NCBI GenBank assembly: GCA_946811695.1
Contig: OX328125.1
Location: 103,202,176 to 103,266,175 of the forward strand
DNA: 64,000 nucleotides
DNA from: Gonocerus acuteangulatus
Taxonomy: Eukaryota; Arthropoda; Insecta; Hemiptera; Coreidae
Direction of reading: 5' to 3'
The position numbers were made by a program, and so were the translations under genes. The notes under the pieces were generated by a model that was not told the origin of the DNA, did no database searches, and saw only the letters and a program-made list of their open reading frames with translations. Below, piece after piece: positions 11,900 through 25,160 of the stretch. Every line of letters begins with the position of its first letter. Position 1 is the stretch's first letter.

Positions 11900-12856
11900 A
11901 ACAAATCTATGTAATGTACTGTATAACACGCAGTCTTCTTTTTCGTACATGGCCACCCCGTCAGCGCGAACGGCAGTGGACACTTTTTTGTAACGTTTTT
12001 TTCCAGTTTAGTCATCGCTAAAGCATATTTATGCTAAAATTTACTCGTGAAGACGTCAGTTCTAAACTTTAGAATACCCTTAAACCAAGCATATGACAAG
12101 ACCTAAATTTATACATCTCTTAAAACTCACCTTAAACCATATTAGGCCTCTAAAGGTTCGGGCCGTAATAAAGCAACAATCTGTGTCCAATACATATCGA
12201 TTCATTTAAAATAATAATTGCAGACATTATGGTAAAGTTACAGAAAGTTATCAATAAAACACATGACCAATCAGGACAATTGTTAGTCATACAGTTCAGT
12301 TTTTTAAACTGTATTTCAACTGATTTCTACTTCCAAACCTGTATTTAGGGATTTCATGTTCCCTGCATTTATCCCCTCATTAATGCAAATTCCCAAAAAC
12401 GTGATGGCATTTTTATTGTGATCAATTACAGGCTTCATACTATAATTTCCTATGATTTGAATGTTTCAGGAATTCAGAAAGTAATACTTTAAAACAAAAA
12501 TAGATTGAAACATTATTGTAAGCCAGAATATAATGTTAGGAACAAATTTCGTTGCTCCAAGCCCGTGTAGTAACTTAGCCTCCTGTCCAGCTAGCTCCAC
12601 AAATCCAGTGCCTATTTCAACTTCAACTGATTCTCTTAGGCCTCCTCCACAAACGCGCAAAACACGTTGTGCATCTTTGTTGGTGGCAGACATCTTGCAA
12701 GTTTTTTCGGTAGCAGTCCCGCACGGGGGTATGTAGGAAGTAATATCGGAAGAGCTGGGAGCATTTCGGGAGAGGGAGGCTGGTGACATGGGGGGGGGGG
12801 GAGGGAATACTAACAATCTAGAACTTCGAATAGTTATCCAACTAAAACGTTATTAC

Positions 12857-14543
12857 TAGGGAACGGATGGTATTATATTTACATATTTTTTCCTGATTCT
12901 TAAATCGTAATTATTGATGTAATTCATCGCGTTTTAAGTGATTTTAAAGCATTTTAACAGGTTTTTATTTTACACATTTTGTCAAAAATCCATATTTTGC
13001 CATAAACACATATTTTTGCTACATACTTCGATATTCTTTTTATTTTGTAATTGGAAAAATAAAGGGGAAACCGAGTATGAAAATAATGCTGTTCCCTTTG
13101 AGTCTTGATCACTGTGTCTTTTCATTACATGAAGCAAAGGTTGCTGGCAGCCAGGCTTCCCCGGCGCTAATAGTCTAGGATTGTGAGCAAACTTAGCTAA
13201 TGTACTTTAAATTGTACAGATGTTAAATAAACGTATTAATTAAAAACAAAAAAATGCGTCATAAAAAAACACATAACAAATTATTGTTAAACAATTGTAT
13301 TATTCCTTTAATCTACTCTCTAAAACAAATGATTTGGTGAAAGAATCATGCCGATATTATTTTCCAAACTCGAGATATAAAATAATGGATTTTCAACCTT
13401 TTTTATTTTATTTCTTAGCTCTTAACCCTTTAAGGCGCAATAATCGGAAAACGAATTAAAAAACAACTCATGCAAAAAAAATGACTCCTTTTGGTTGCTA
13501 AAACACACCCCATAGCCTATTTATTGCAAAATTAAACTTTTTAATTTTTTTTTTTTTAAACTGCCTGAGCCGTTTGTGCGCTTTAAGGGTCTATGTAATA
13601 TGTACTTGAATGCAAACCCGCATGACACACGTCTAGGCATTTCCCACGTTGTGGCCGCGATCTTTCGCGCTCATAATGGTATTTCTTACATGTGTTAGTT
13701 GCCATGGTCTCTGGATTCTTTGCTTACTTATTTTCTGAATTTCTATAACATTTGATCAATAGCGCGTTTAGTCAAATTAAAATTTGCGAAGAAATATGTT
13801 TACGCTTTGAGACATTTATAATTACATAATGCAGTAAGGGAATAAATAAACTGTGATAAAACAATCCGATCTACTAGGCCTAAATTAGGATGTGGTTTTT
13901 CGCTCTTCCCGGTGTAAATATCCATAATTAATGCATATCCTGTCTCACTACAGCACAAAACCCATACTTTCGTCTAAACAATTATCAATAATATCCTAGC
14001 GACATATTCCAGAAAGATAAAGTAACAAGCAATAGTATTTCATATAGATATACGAATTTTTGACGTACATTGTTGAAGGTAGATGTGCTTTTGTGGAAGG
14101 AAATCACTGATAATGCTTCAGAGGGTGGGGCGAGTTTGGGTACGCTAGGTGCCGTAAGACGACAAAGTACCGCTATGTGGGCTGTCAAGGGGTAGAAAGG
14201 GCTGGAAGGGTTGTAAATAGTATTAACAGTCCCAGGATATCCATTAGAGCAACAAGTTATTAGAATCGGCGACCCTAACGAATTTTTGAACTTACGACGG
14301 CTTAAGCCGTCTTTGCCCCTTAAAGGGTTAAAGCGTATTTGACGAAACGCTCGGAGTCGTGTCGACTATTTTTCGATGCAAAATCACCAGGAAAAAAATG
14401 GGCTTTTCTTTTCAATATTTCATAGTGTTTTAGGTATCTATTTACTACATATTTTCAATTTTTTTATTACTTATTTCATTGTATATAGTTAAATATATAT
14501 GAACATATTATGAATTTTATTTTACATGAGCATCCGGTCCCTA
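12857..14543. mobile_element. Non-autonomous hAT-like element, 1687 bp
   Basis: The termini TAGGGAACGGATG and CATCCGGTCCCTA are inverted repeats with one mismatch. The flanks are an exact 8-bp duplication, GTTATTAC (12849-12856 and 14544-14551), diagnostic for hAT insertion. I find no transposase. A piggyBac-like element is nested inside. Confidence 0.75.
13426..14327. mobile_element. Non-autonomous piggyBac-like element nested in the hAT
   Basis: It is flanked by TTAA on both sides (13422-13425, 14328-14331), the invariant piggyBac target. The ends CCCTTTAAGGCGCAA and the complement of TTTGCCCCTTAAAGGG agree at about 14 of 15 positions. A further inverted copy of the end (gcgctttaaggg) lies at about 13580. 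No transposase frame. Confidence 0.7.
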
Positions 14544-14688
14544 GTTATTACTTGCAGAACATTTTTTTTCTGAACTAAGTGATCTTATTTAATTTGTTTT
14601 TATTACAAATTTTTACTGATTAAATCAATATTTCGGGGAGCTGCAGCCCTCCTTATATACGCCCTTGCTGTGCCGTAGCAATGTTTCC

Positions 14689-15207
14689 GTGTGTGTGAAG
14701 CTGGCGTCTCATTTCGTGGAAACTCAAAATTTTTTGAGAGTTCTGGCTTTATTTTGAATAGTTCTAGAGTTCTTGATAAGTTAAATTAATAGTTCCGGCC
14801 TTTAAAGCAAAAAAAATGGCATAACAAATGATTTGCCAAGTTCACACAGCAAATCATTTTGTTTTTCGACAATTTCCGTATCAACAATCGTCAGAATTCA
14901 AAAAATCATAGATTTGTAAGAGTTCTGAGGATAGTTCTACATTTTAGAAGAAAAAAAAACGATTAAAAAAGAAAAACATTTACAGAAATTATCCCGATAT
15001 ATACACGGTTTGAGATCTAAAGCCAATCAATAACTAGTTGTTTTGATTATTCTAAACGAGTTCTAATATAGTTAAAGTCATGTACAATGATTTACCGACC
15101 AGCTCTGATACAAGGATTAATCGGAAGTATTTAAAAAAAATTATTATACTTGTAAAATACGTTCATATTTGTAAAAATAAAAAATTCAACGCCGCTCGAA
15201 ATTTGAC
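14689..15207 (+). repeat. Left outer terminal inverted repeat of the foldback element
   Basis: Non-tandem terminal sequence rich in agttct words. Its last 170 bp (from about 15040) is a strongly diverged version of the 163-bp unit. It pairs with 25160-25678. Confidence 0.85.
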
Positions 15208-18200
15208 AGTTCTGATTATTCCAAAAGAGTTCTGATATAGTTAAAGACATGACTTATGATTTTCCCAAGAGTTCTGGTACATGAAATGATGAGAAGTATT
15301 TTTCAACAATTATAATACTTGAAAACTGCTGGTGGTAAATTTGAAATTGAAACCACGGCCTATAAAAAGGAGTTCTGATTATTCCAAAAGAGTTCTGATA
15401 TAGTTAAAGAAATGACTTATGATTTTCCCAAGAGTTCTGGTACAAGAAATGATGAAAAGTATTTTTCAACAATTATTATACTTGAAATCTGCATGTGGTA
15501 AATTTGAAATTGAAACCACGGCCTATAAGAAGGAGTTCTGATTATTCCAAAAGAGTTCTGATATAGCTAAAGACATGACTTATGATTTTCCAAAGAGTTC
15601 TGGTACAAGAAATGATGAGAAGTATTTTTCAGCAATTATTATACTTGAAAACTGCATGTGATAAATTTGAAATTGCAACCACGGCCTATAAAAAGGAATT
15701 CTGATTATTCCAAAAGAGTTCTGATATAGTTAAAGACATGACTTATGATTTTCCAAAGAGTTCTGGGACAAGAAATGATGAGAAGTATTTTTCAGCAATT
15801 ATTATACTTGAAAACTGCATGTGATAAATTTGAAATTGCAACCACGGTCTATAAGAAGAAGTTCTGATTATTCCAAAAGAGTTCTGATATAGTTAAAGAC
15901 ATGACTTATGATTTTCCCAAGAGTTCTGGTACATGAAATGATGAGATGTATTTTTCAACAATTATAATACTTGAAAACTGCTGGTGGTAAATTTGAAATT
16001 GAAACCACGGCCTATAAAAAGGAGTTCTGATTATTCCAAAAGAGTTCTGATATAGTTAAAGACATGACTTATGATTTTCCCAAGAGTTCTGGTACAAGAA
16101 ATGATGAAAAGTATTTTTCAACAATTATTATACTTGAAATCTGCATGTGGTAAATTCGAAATTGCAACCACGGCCTATAAGAAGGAGTTCTGATTATTCC
16201 AAAAGAGTTCTGATATAGTTAAAGACATGACTTATGATTTTCCCAAGAGTTCTGGTACATGAAATGATGAGAAGAATTTTTCAACAATTATTTTACTGGA
16301 AAACTGCATGTGGTAAATTTGAAATTGCAACCACGGCCTATAAGAAGGAGTTCTGATTATTCCAAAAGAGTTCTGATATAGTTAAAGACATGACTTATGA
16401 TTTTCTAAAGAGTTCTGGTACAAGAAATGATGAGAAGTATTTTTCAACAATTATTTTACTGGAAAACTGCATGTGGTAAATTTGAAATTGCAACCACGGC
16501 CTATAAGAAGGAGTTCTGATTATTCCAAAAGAGTTCTGATATAGTTAAAGACATGACTTATGATTTTCCCAAGAGTTCTGGTACATGAAATGATGAGAAG
16601 TATTTTTCAACAATTATTATACTTAAACACTGCTGGTGGTAAATTTGAAATTGCAACCACGGTCTATAAAAAGGAGTTCTGATTATTCCAAAAGAGTTCT
16701 GATATAGTTACAGACATGACTTATGATTTTCCAAAGAGTTCTGGTACAAGAAGTGATGAGAAGTATTTTTCAGCAATTATTGTACTTGAAAACTGCATGT
16801 GATAAATTTGAAATTGCAACCACGGCCTATAAAAAGGAGTTCTGATTATTCCAAAAGAGTTCTGATATAGTTAAAGACATGACTCATGATTTTCCAAAGA
16901 GTTCTGGTACATGAAATGATGAGAAGTATTTTTCAACAATTATTTTACTGGAAAACTGCATGTGGTAAATTTGAAATTGCAACCACGGCCTATAAGAAGG
17001 AGTTCTGATTATTCAAAAAGAGTTCTGATATAGTTAAAGACATGACTTATGATTTTCTAAAGAGTTCTGGTACAAGAAATGATGAGAAGTATTTTTCAAC
17101 AATTATTTCACTGGAAAACTGCATGTGGTAAATTTGAAATTGCAACCACGGCCTATAAGAAGGAGTTCTGATTATTCCAAAAGAGTTCTGATATAGTTAA
17201 AGACATGACTTATGATTTTCCCAAGAGTTCTGGTACATGAAATGATGAGAAGTATTTTTCAACAATTATAATACTTGAAAACTGCTGGTGGTAAATTTGA
17301 AATTGAAACCACGGCCTATAAAAAGGAGTTCTGATTATTCCAAAAGAGTTCTGATATAGTTAAGACATGACTTATGATTTTCTAAAGAGTTCTGGTACAA
17401 GAAATGATGAGAAGTATTTTTCAACAATTATTTTACTGGAAAACTGCATGTGGTAAATTTGAAATTGCAACCACGGCCTATAAGAAGGAGTTCTGATTAT
17501 TCCAAAAGAGTTCTGATATAGTTAAAGACATGACTTATGATTTTCCTAAGAGTTCTGGTACATGAAATGATGAGAAGTATTTTTCAACAATTATTATACT
17601 TAAACACTGCTGGTGGTAAATTTGAAATTGCAACCACGGTCTATAAAAAGGAGTTCTGATTATTCCAAAAGAGTTCTGATATAGTTACAGACATGACTTA
17701 TGATTTTCCAAAGAGTTCTGGTACAAGAAGTGATGAGAAGTATTTTTCAGCAATTATTGTACTTGAAAACTGCATGTGATAAATTTGAAATTGCAACCAC
17801 GGCCTATAAAAAGGAGTTCTGATTATTCCAAAAGAGTTCTGATATAGTTAAAGACATGACTCATGATTTTCCAAAGAGTTCTGGTACATGAAATGATGAG
17901 AAGTATTTTTCAACAATTATTTTACTGGAAAACTGCATGTGGTAAATTTGAAATTGCAACCACGGCCTATAAGAAGGAGTTCTGATTATTCCAAAAGAGT
18001 TCTGATATAGTTAAAGACATGACTTATGATTTTCTAAAGAGTTCTGGTACAAGAAATGATGAGAAGTATTTTTCAACAATTATTTTACTGGAAAACTGCA
18101 TGTGGTAAATTTGAAATTGCAACCACGGCCTATAAGAAGGAGTTCTGATTATTCCAAAAGAGTTCTGATATAGTTAAAGACATGACTTATGATTTTCCCA

Positions 18201-19700
18201 AGAGTTCTGGTACATGAAATGATGAGAAGTATTTTTCAACAATTATTTTACTGGAAAACTGCATGTGGTAAATTTGAAATTGCAACCACGGCCTATAAGA
18301 AGGAGTTCTGATTATTCCAAAAGAGTTCTGATATAGTTAAAGACATGTCTTATGATTTTCCCAAGAGTTCTGGTACATGAAATGATGAGAAGTATTCTTC
18401 AACAATTATTATACTTAAACACTGCTGGTGGTAAATTTGAAATTGCAACCACGGTCTATAAAAAGGAGTTCTGATTATTCCAAAAGAGTTCTGATATAGT
18501 TACAGACATGACTTATGATTTTCCAAAGAGTTCTGGTACATGAAATGATGAGAAGTATTTTTGAACAATTATTATACTTAAAAATGCATGTGATAAATTT
18601 GAAATTGCAACCACGGCCTATAAAAAGGAGTTCTGATAATTCCAAAAGAATTATGATATAGTTAAAGACATGACTTATGATTTTCCCAAGAGTTCTGATG
18701 CAAGAACTTATCGGAAGTATTTTTAAACAATTATTATACTTAAAAATGCATGTGGTAAATTTAAAAGTGCGACCACGGCCTATAACAAGGAGTTCTGATT
18801 ATTGTAAAAGTGTTCTGATATAGTTAAAGACATGACTTATGATTTTCCAAAGAGTTCTGGGACAAGAAATGATGAGAAGTATTTTTCAACAATTATTATA
18901 CTTGAACAGTGCTGGTGGTAAATTTGAAATTGCAACCACGGCCTATAAAAAGGAGTTCTCATTATTCCAAAAGAGTTCTGATATAGTTAAAGACATGTCT
19001 TATGATTTTCCCAAGAGTTCTGGTACATGAAATGATGAGAAGTATTCTTCAACAATTATTATACTTAAACACTGCTGGTGGTAAATTTGAAATTGCAACC
19101 ACGGTCTATAAAAAGGAGTTCTGATTATTCCAAAAGAGTTCTGATATAGTTACAGACATGACTTATGATTTTCCAAAGAGTTCTGGTACATGAAATGATG
19201 AGAAGTATTTTTGAACAATTATTATACTTAAAAATGCATGTGGTAAATTTAAAAGTGCGACCACGGTCTATAAAAAGGAGTTCTGATTATTCCAAAAGAG
19301 TTCTGATAGAGTTACAGACATGACTTATGATTTTCCAAAGAGTTCTGGTACAAGAAGTCATGAGAAGTATTTTTCAGCAATTATTATACTTGAAAACTGC
19401 ATGTGATAAATTTGAAATTGCAACCACGGCCTATAAAAAGGAGTTCTGATAATTCCAAAAGAATTTTGATATAGTTAAAGACATGACTTATGATTTTCCC
19501 AAGAGTTCTGATACAAGAACTTATCGGAAGTATTTTTAAACAATTATTATACTTAAAAATGCATGTGGTAAATTTAAAAGTGCGACCACGTTCTATAAGA
19601 AGGAGTTCTGATTATTGTAAAAGTGTTCTGATATAGTAAATGACATGGAAAATGATTTCCTGAAGATTTCTGATCGGAAAAAGAATTAGAAGTATTTTTA
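15208..19700 (+). repeat. Left tandem array of about 163-bp units (about 28 copies)
   Basis: Each unit contains three agttctg words (agttctgattattcc, gagttctgatatag, gagttctggtac), then atgatgagaagtattttt, aacaattatta, aaatttgaaattg and caaccacggcctataa. Units near 18.6-19.7 kb are the most diverged (aacttatcggaagt, attgtaaaagtg). Blocks of several units recur, for example the variant with acactgctggtgg plus ttacagacatgac at about 16.6, 17.6, 18.4 and 19.1 kb. Confidence 0.92.
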
Positions 19701-19997
19701 AACAATTATTTTACTTCCAAAATGTATATTTCTGTGCATATACCTAATGTTAGAATATCTTATAATAAGTATGTCTAAATATCTTTTAGACTCTAAATAA
19801 CTTTTAAATAATGTAATTTTTTTTAAGTTATAAAATAAATGTTTTTCTAAAATGTACAACTTCCCTTATATAGTGTTAATAATGAACAACTTAGGTTGAT
19901 GAAGATTTAATAAATATATTTTTTCTCATTCTTAGCGTTACCCGGAACTAACGGCGTGGACGTGACGAGAATATAGTCCCTTTTTTTTTTTTTTTTT

Positions 19998-20039
<42 letters not shown>

Positions 20040-20183
20040 AATATACATTGTAGTATAATAATAGAAATTATATTATAGTATGGTGAGTTGAAATTTAAAT
20101 AATCATTTGTAATGAGAATAACTTAAATAATTAATGAAATTTAAACTATTATATAATACAATAATAACATATTGTAATTATTT

Positions 20184-20237
<54 letters not shown>

Positions 20238-20291
20238 ATATATATATGTACATATATATAGTATTGTATATAGTGTGGTAAGTTTTATTAC
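19701..20291. other. AT-rich core of the foldback element downstream of the gene
   Basis: It includes a T-run, two TA microsatellites (about 20000-20035 and 20185-20250) and one GC-richer patch near 19935-19975 (gcgttacccggaactaacgg). I see no frame. It would hold the 3' end of the minus-strand gene. Confidence 0.5.
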
Positions 20292-21839
20292 TTATTTTAT
20301 TTGAGAATATATATAAACGTGTGGTGTGATTTGAAATTTTAAAGGTGATATTTCTTTTCTTTTTGGCTTTAAATCGTCATACTCGTACCAGGCTATGTTT
20401 GTAAATAATAATGACGTGTAATGGCGTATACTATTAATATAATTTATTACGCCTCGAATTATATATTTATTATTATTAAGGGTAATATGTTTTGCAACAC
20501 TATTTAAATTGTAGGTTTTCTTTGTAAATCCGGAATTATTAATGTAATTAGTATCCGTCAGAATACTTGTATCTATTATTATTTGTGGCCCGTATGTTTC
20601 TGTTATATCACATGTGTTTTTACATTTGACACATATGTGCTTGGAAATTGTTTCGTCTATAGCGTTTTGTACATATTCCAATCCTTTATCCAAAATTACG
20701 TTGACATTTATACTTAATAATATAAATTTAATATTTTTCGAATTGTCACACATTGTGCAGGTTTTGACTCATTTTTGACTAGGCAAAGAAAGAAATGTAT
20801 GTTCTGCTAAGTGGGCAGCGTTACACATTGCATCTAACGTGGTGAATGTCCTAGTATACCTCGTCGACTCGAATAGTGATGTACTATTTAGAAAAGAAGC
20901 TCTTTCCATATAATCGTTCCGTGTTATTTTACCGCGAGATATTATTTTTTCTGCCAATCGTAAAAAATGATCATCGGTACTTTGTGCGATACTTTTATAT
21001 TCGGTGCTCATTCCTATCACATGCGCTGTTATGTGTAAAAGAGAATCGAAAGCGCACGTATTGTGAACCATAATAGTTTTTCCTTGTAATTTAACGGGTT
21101 CACATAAATTGCCGTTTTTGATTATAGGGATGAAAACTGAAACATTCGATTTGACACTATCCCATTCGGGACATTTGTCTAAATAAGTTTTTTTTTTAGG
21201 AGTGCCACATGATTTAGAACCTTTATTGGTCAACCCCATCCAGGTGTCCTCATAGTTTAACGAATCTATAGCATCATTAGAAGAAGAATCCGATACATCA
21301 TATATAACTCCCTTTACAGCATCCTGTGAATTTTGATTATTTCCATCTGAGCTACTTTTATATAAATCATGGATATTTTCTCGAATATTTTCACAATCGG
21401 ATGTTGCATTAAAGTTATTACTGGAAATAGATAAATCCGAAGTGCATATGCTTATTTGTTCCTGCTTCGGAGATATTTTGTTTTCTTGTTCCAAAGTAGC
21501 AGAGGAAATATTTTCTGCAAAATCTAATCGTAATTTGCCATCGAGATAATTTAGATGGCTAATGACAAATTTGTCTACTCTCATCGGAAGACTACCTTTA
21601 AAAACTCTTGTTTTATATTCCGCAAAGATTGATTCTACCGAAGAAGATGTCGTAATTTCCATATCATTGTTAAAATAAGGACGCATAAGACCGGTCCACA
21701 ATGGTAAAATGTTTATTAAATCCTTTATTTTCTTTGCAGCTTCTGAATTATAAAAAGCATTGACAACATTACCATTTTGCGATTTTAACGCAAGATTATG
21801 AGCTTTATAATATATGTCGTTACCCCAATTTTGCAGTGT
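20292..21839 (-). pseudogene. Transposase-tail / USP-like (C19) cysteine protease fusion, one internal stop
   Basis: One reading frame runs from 21839 to the stop at 20292 (about 514 codons), interrupted only by TGA at 20769-20771. The first part (WGNDIYYKAHNLAL to LPLWTGLMRPYF, then LPMRVDKFVISH) resembles the C-terminal end of large transposase-like proteins. A Ser/Asn-rich acidic linker follows. A ubiquitin-specific-protease-type domain comes next: a Cys box NTCAFDSLLHI (Cys codon 21054-21056), paired CxxC sites CTMC and CVKC as in the USP zinc ribbon, and a His box RHYTSLL...WYEYDDL (His codon 20421-20423). The order Cys, Cys pairs, His, Asp is that of C19 rather than ULP1-type peptidases. 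The frame opens directly out of the tandem array with no convincing ATG, so the upstream transposase was probably deleted. The TGA falls between the Cys and His boxes and disables the protease unless read through. Confidence 0.75.
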
Positions 21840-24800
21840 TCAAGTATAATAATTGTTGAAAAATACTTCTCATCATTTCTTGTCCCAGAACTCTTTGGAA
21901 AATCATAAGTCATGTCTTTAACTATATCAGAACTCTTTTGGAATAATGAGAACTCCTTTTTATAGGCCGTGGTTTCAATTTCAAATTTACCACATGCAGA
22001 TTTCAAGTATAATAATTGTTGAAAAATACTTTTCATCATTTCTTGTACCAGAACTCTTGGGAAAATCATAAGTCATGTCTTTAACTATATCAGAACTCTT
22101 TTGGAATAATCAGAACTCCTTCTTATAGACCGTGGTTGCAATTTCAAATTTACCACATGTAGATTTCAAGTATAATAATTGTTGAAAAGTACTTCACATC
22201 ATTTCTTGTACCAGAACTCTTGGGAAAATCATAAGTCATGTCTTTAACTATATCAGAACTCTTTTGGAATAATCAGAACTCCTTTTTATAGGCCGTGGTT
22301 GCAATTTCAAATTTATCACATGCAGTTTTCAAGTATAATAATTGCTGAAAAATACTTCTCATCATTTCTTGTACCAGAACTCTTTAGAAAATCATAAGTC
22401 ATGTCTTTAACTATATCAGAACTCTTTTGGAATAATCAGAACTCCTTCTTATAGACCGTGGTTGCAATTTCAAATTTACCACATGCAGATTTCAAGTATA
22501 ATAATTGTTGAAAAATACTTTTCATCATTTCTTGTACCAGAACTCTTGGGAAAATCATAAGTCATGTGTTTAACTATATCAGAACTCTTTTGGAATAATC
22601 AGAACTCCTTCTTATAGGCCGTGGTTTCAATTTCAAATTTACCACATGCAGATTTCAAGTATAATAATTGTTGAAAAATACTTTTCATCATTTCTTGTAC
22701 CAGAACTCTTGGGAAAATCATAAGTCATGTCTTTAACTATATCAGAACTCTTTTGGAATAATCAGAACTCCTTCTTATAGGCCGTGGTTGCAATTTCAAA
22801 TTTACCACATGCAGTTTTCAAGTATAATAATTGCTGAAAAATACTTCTCATCACTTCTTGTACCAGAACTCTTGGGAAAATCATAAGTCATGTCTGTAAC
22901 TATATCAGAACTCTTTTGGAATAATCAGAACTCCTTCTTATAGGCCGTGGTTGCAATTTTAAATTTACCACATGCAGTTTTCCAGTATAATAATTGTTCA
23001 AAAATACTTCTCATCATTTCTTGTACCAGAACTCTTTGGAAAATCATAAGTCATGTCTTTAACTATATCAGAACTCTTTTGGAATAATCAGAACTCCTTT
23101 TTATAGGCCGTGGTTGCAATTTCAAATTTATCACATGCAGTTTTCAAGTATAATAATTGCTGAAAAATACTTCTCATCATTTCTTGTACCAGAACTCTTT
23201 GGAAAATCATAAGTCATGTCTTTAACTATATCAGAACTCTTTTGGAATAATCAGAACTCCTTCTTATAGACCGTGGTTGCAATTTCAAATTTACCACATG
23301 CAGATTTCAAGTATAATAATTGTTGAAAAATACTTTTCATCATTTCTTGTACCACAACTCTTGGGAAAATCATAAGTCATGTCTTTAACTATATCAGAAC
23401 TCTTTTGGAATAATCAGAACTCCTTCTTATAGGCCGTGGTTGCAATTTCAAATTTACCACATGCAGTTTTCCAGTAAAATAATTGTTGAAAAATACTTCT
23501 CATCATTTCTTGCATGTCTTTAACTATATCAGAACTCTTTTGGAATAATCAGAACTCCTTTTTATAGGCCGTGGTTGCAATTTCAAATTTATCACATGCA
23601 GTTTTCAAGTATAATAATTGCTGAAAAATACTTCTCATCACTTCTTGTACCAGAACTCTTGGGAAAATCATAAGTCATGTCTGTAACTATATCAGAACTA
23701 TTTTGGAATAATCAGAACTCCTTCTTATAGGCCGTGGTTGCAATTTTAAATTTACCACATGCAGTTTTCCAGTATAATAATTGTTCAAAAATACTTCACA
23801 TCATTTCTTGTACCAGAACTCTTTGGAAAATCATAAGTCATGTCTTTAACTATATCAGAACTCTTTTGGAATAATCAGAACTCCTTTTTATAGGCCGTGG
23901 TTGCAATTTCAAATTTATCACATGCAGTTTTCATGTATAATAATTGTTCAAAAATACTTCTCATCATTTCTTGTACCAGAACTCTTTGGAAAATCATAAG
24001 CCATGTCTTTAACTATATCAGAACTCTTTTGGAATAATCAGAACTCCTTTTTATAGGCCGTGGTTGCAATTTCAAATTTATCACATGCAGTTTTCAAGTA
24101 TAATAATTGTTGAAAAGTACTTCTCATCATTTCTTGTACCAGAACTCTTGGGAAAATCATAAGTCATGTCTTTAACTATATCAGAACTCTTTTGGAATAA
24201 TCAGAACTCCTTTTTATAGGCCGTGGTTGCAATTTCAAATTTATCACATGCAGTTTTCAAGTATAATAATTGCTGAAAAATACTTCTCATCATTTCTTGT
24301 ACCAGAACTCTTTGGAAAATCATAAGTCATGTCTTTAACTATATCAGAACTCTTTTGGAATAATCAGAACTCCTTCTTATAGACCGTGGTTGCAATTTCA
24401 AATTTACCACATGCAGATTTCAAGTATAATAATTGTTGAAAAATACTTTTCATCATTTCTTGTACCAGAACTCTTGGGAAAATCATAAGTCATGTCTTTA
24501 ACTATATCAGAACTCTTTTGGAATAATCAGAACTCCTTCTTATAGGCCGTGGTTGCAATTTCAAATTTACCACATGCAGTTTTCCAGTAAAATAATTGTT
24601 GAAAAATACTTCTCATCATTTCTTGCATGTCTTTAACTATATCAGAACTCTTTTGGAATAATCAGAACTCCTTTTTATAGGCCGTGGTTGCAATTTCAAA
24701 TTTATCACATGCAGTTTTCAAGTATAATAATTGCTGAAAAATACTTCTCATCACTTCTTGTACCAGAACTCTTGGGAAAATCATAAGTCATGTCTTTAAC

Positions 24801-25160
24801 TATATCAGAACTCTTTTGGAGTAATCAGAACTCCTTCTTATAGACCGTGGTTGCAATTTCAAATTTACCACATGCAGATTTCAAGCATAATAATTGTTGA
24901 AAAATACTTCTCATCATTTCTTGTACCAGAACTCTTGGGAAAATCATAAGTCATGTCTTTAACTATATCAGAATTCTTTTGGAATAATCAGAACTCCTTC
25001 TTATAGGCCGTGGTTTCAATTTCAAATTTACCACATGCAGATTTCAAGTATAATAATTGTTGAAAAATACTTTTCATCATTTCTTGTACCAGAACTCTTG
25101 GGAAAATCATAAGTCATGTGTTTAACTATATCAGAACTCTTTTGGAATAATCAGAACTGT
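21838..25160 (-). repeat. Right tandem array of about 163-bp units (about 21 copies)
   Basis: These are the same units as the left array in inverted orientation. Two units carry an identical deletion (tcatttcttgcatgtcttta, near 23507 and 24618), about 1.1 kb apart, showing block duplication. The innermost unit breaks off at 21838 into the coding remnant. Confidence 0.92.

Larger units (their letters stand above)
12788..14666. mobile_element. GGGCGTATATA MITE split by a hAT-like insertion
   Basis: The left part (12788-12856) holds the family's G-run and gggaatactaacaatctaga; the right part (14544-14666) holds ctgcagccct and ttatatacgccc. The two halves are continuous with each other once the insertion at 12857-14543 is removed. 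Confidence 0.6.

Noticed and set aside
12466..12816. Overlapping open frames on both strands near 12.5-12.8 kb
   Set aside because: The frames run into the G-run of a MITE, show no known domain and have no support from splice signals.
20292..21839. ULP1/SENP-type (C48) protease
   Set aside because: That family has the order His, Asp, Cys; here the Cys box comes first and the His-Tyr-Thr box last, as in C19.
15208..25160. CRISPR-like or protein-coding reading of the 163-bp arrays
   Set aside because: There is no repeat/spacer alternation. Short open frames (for example 18839-19030 and 21785-22069) shift from unit to unit because 163 is not divisible by three.
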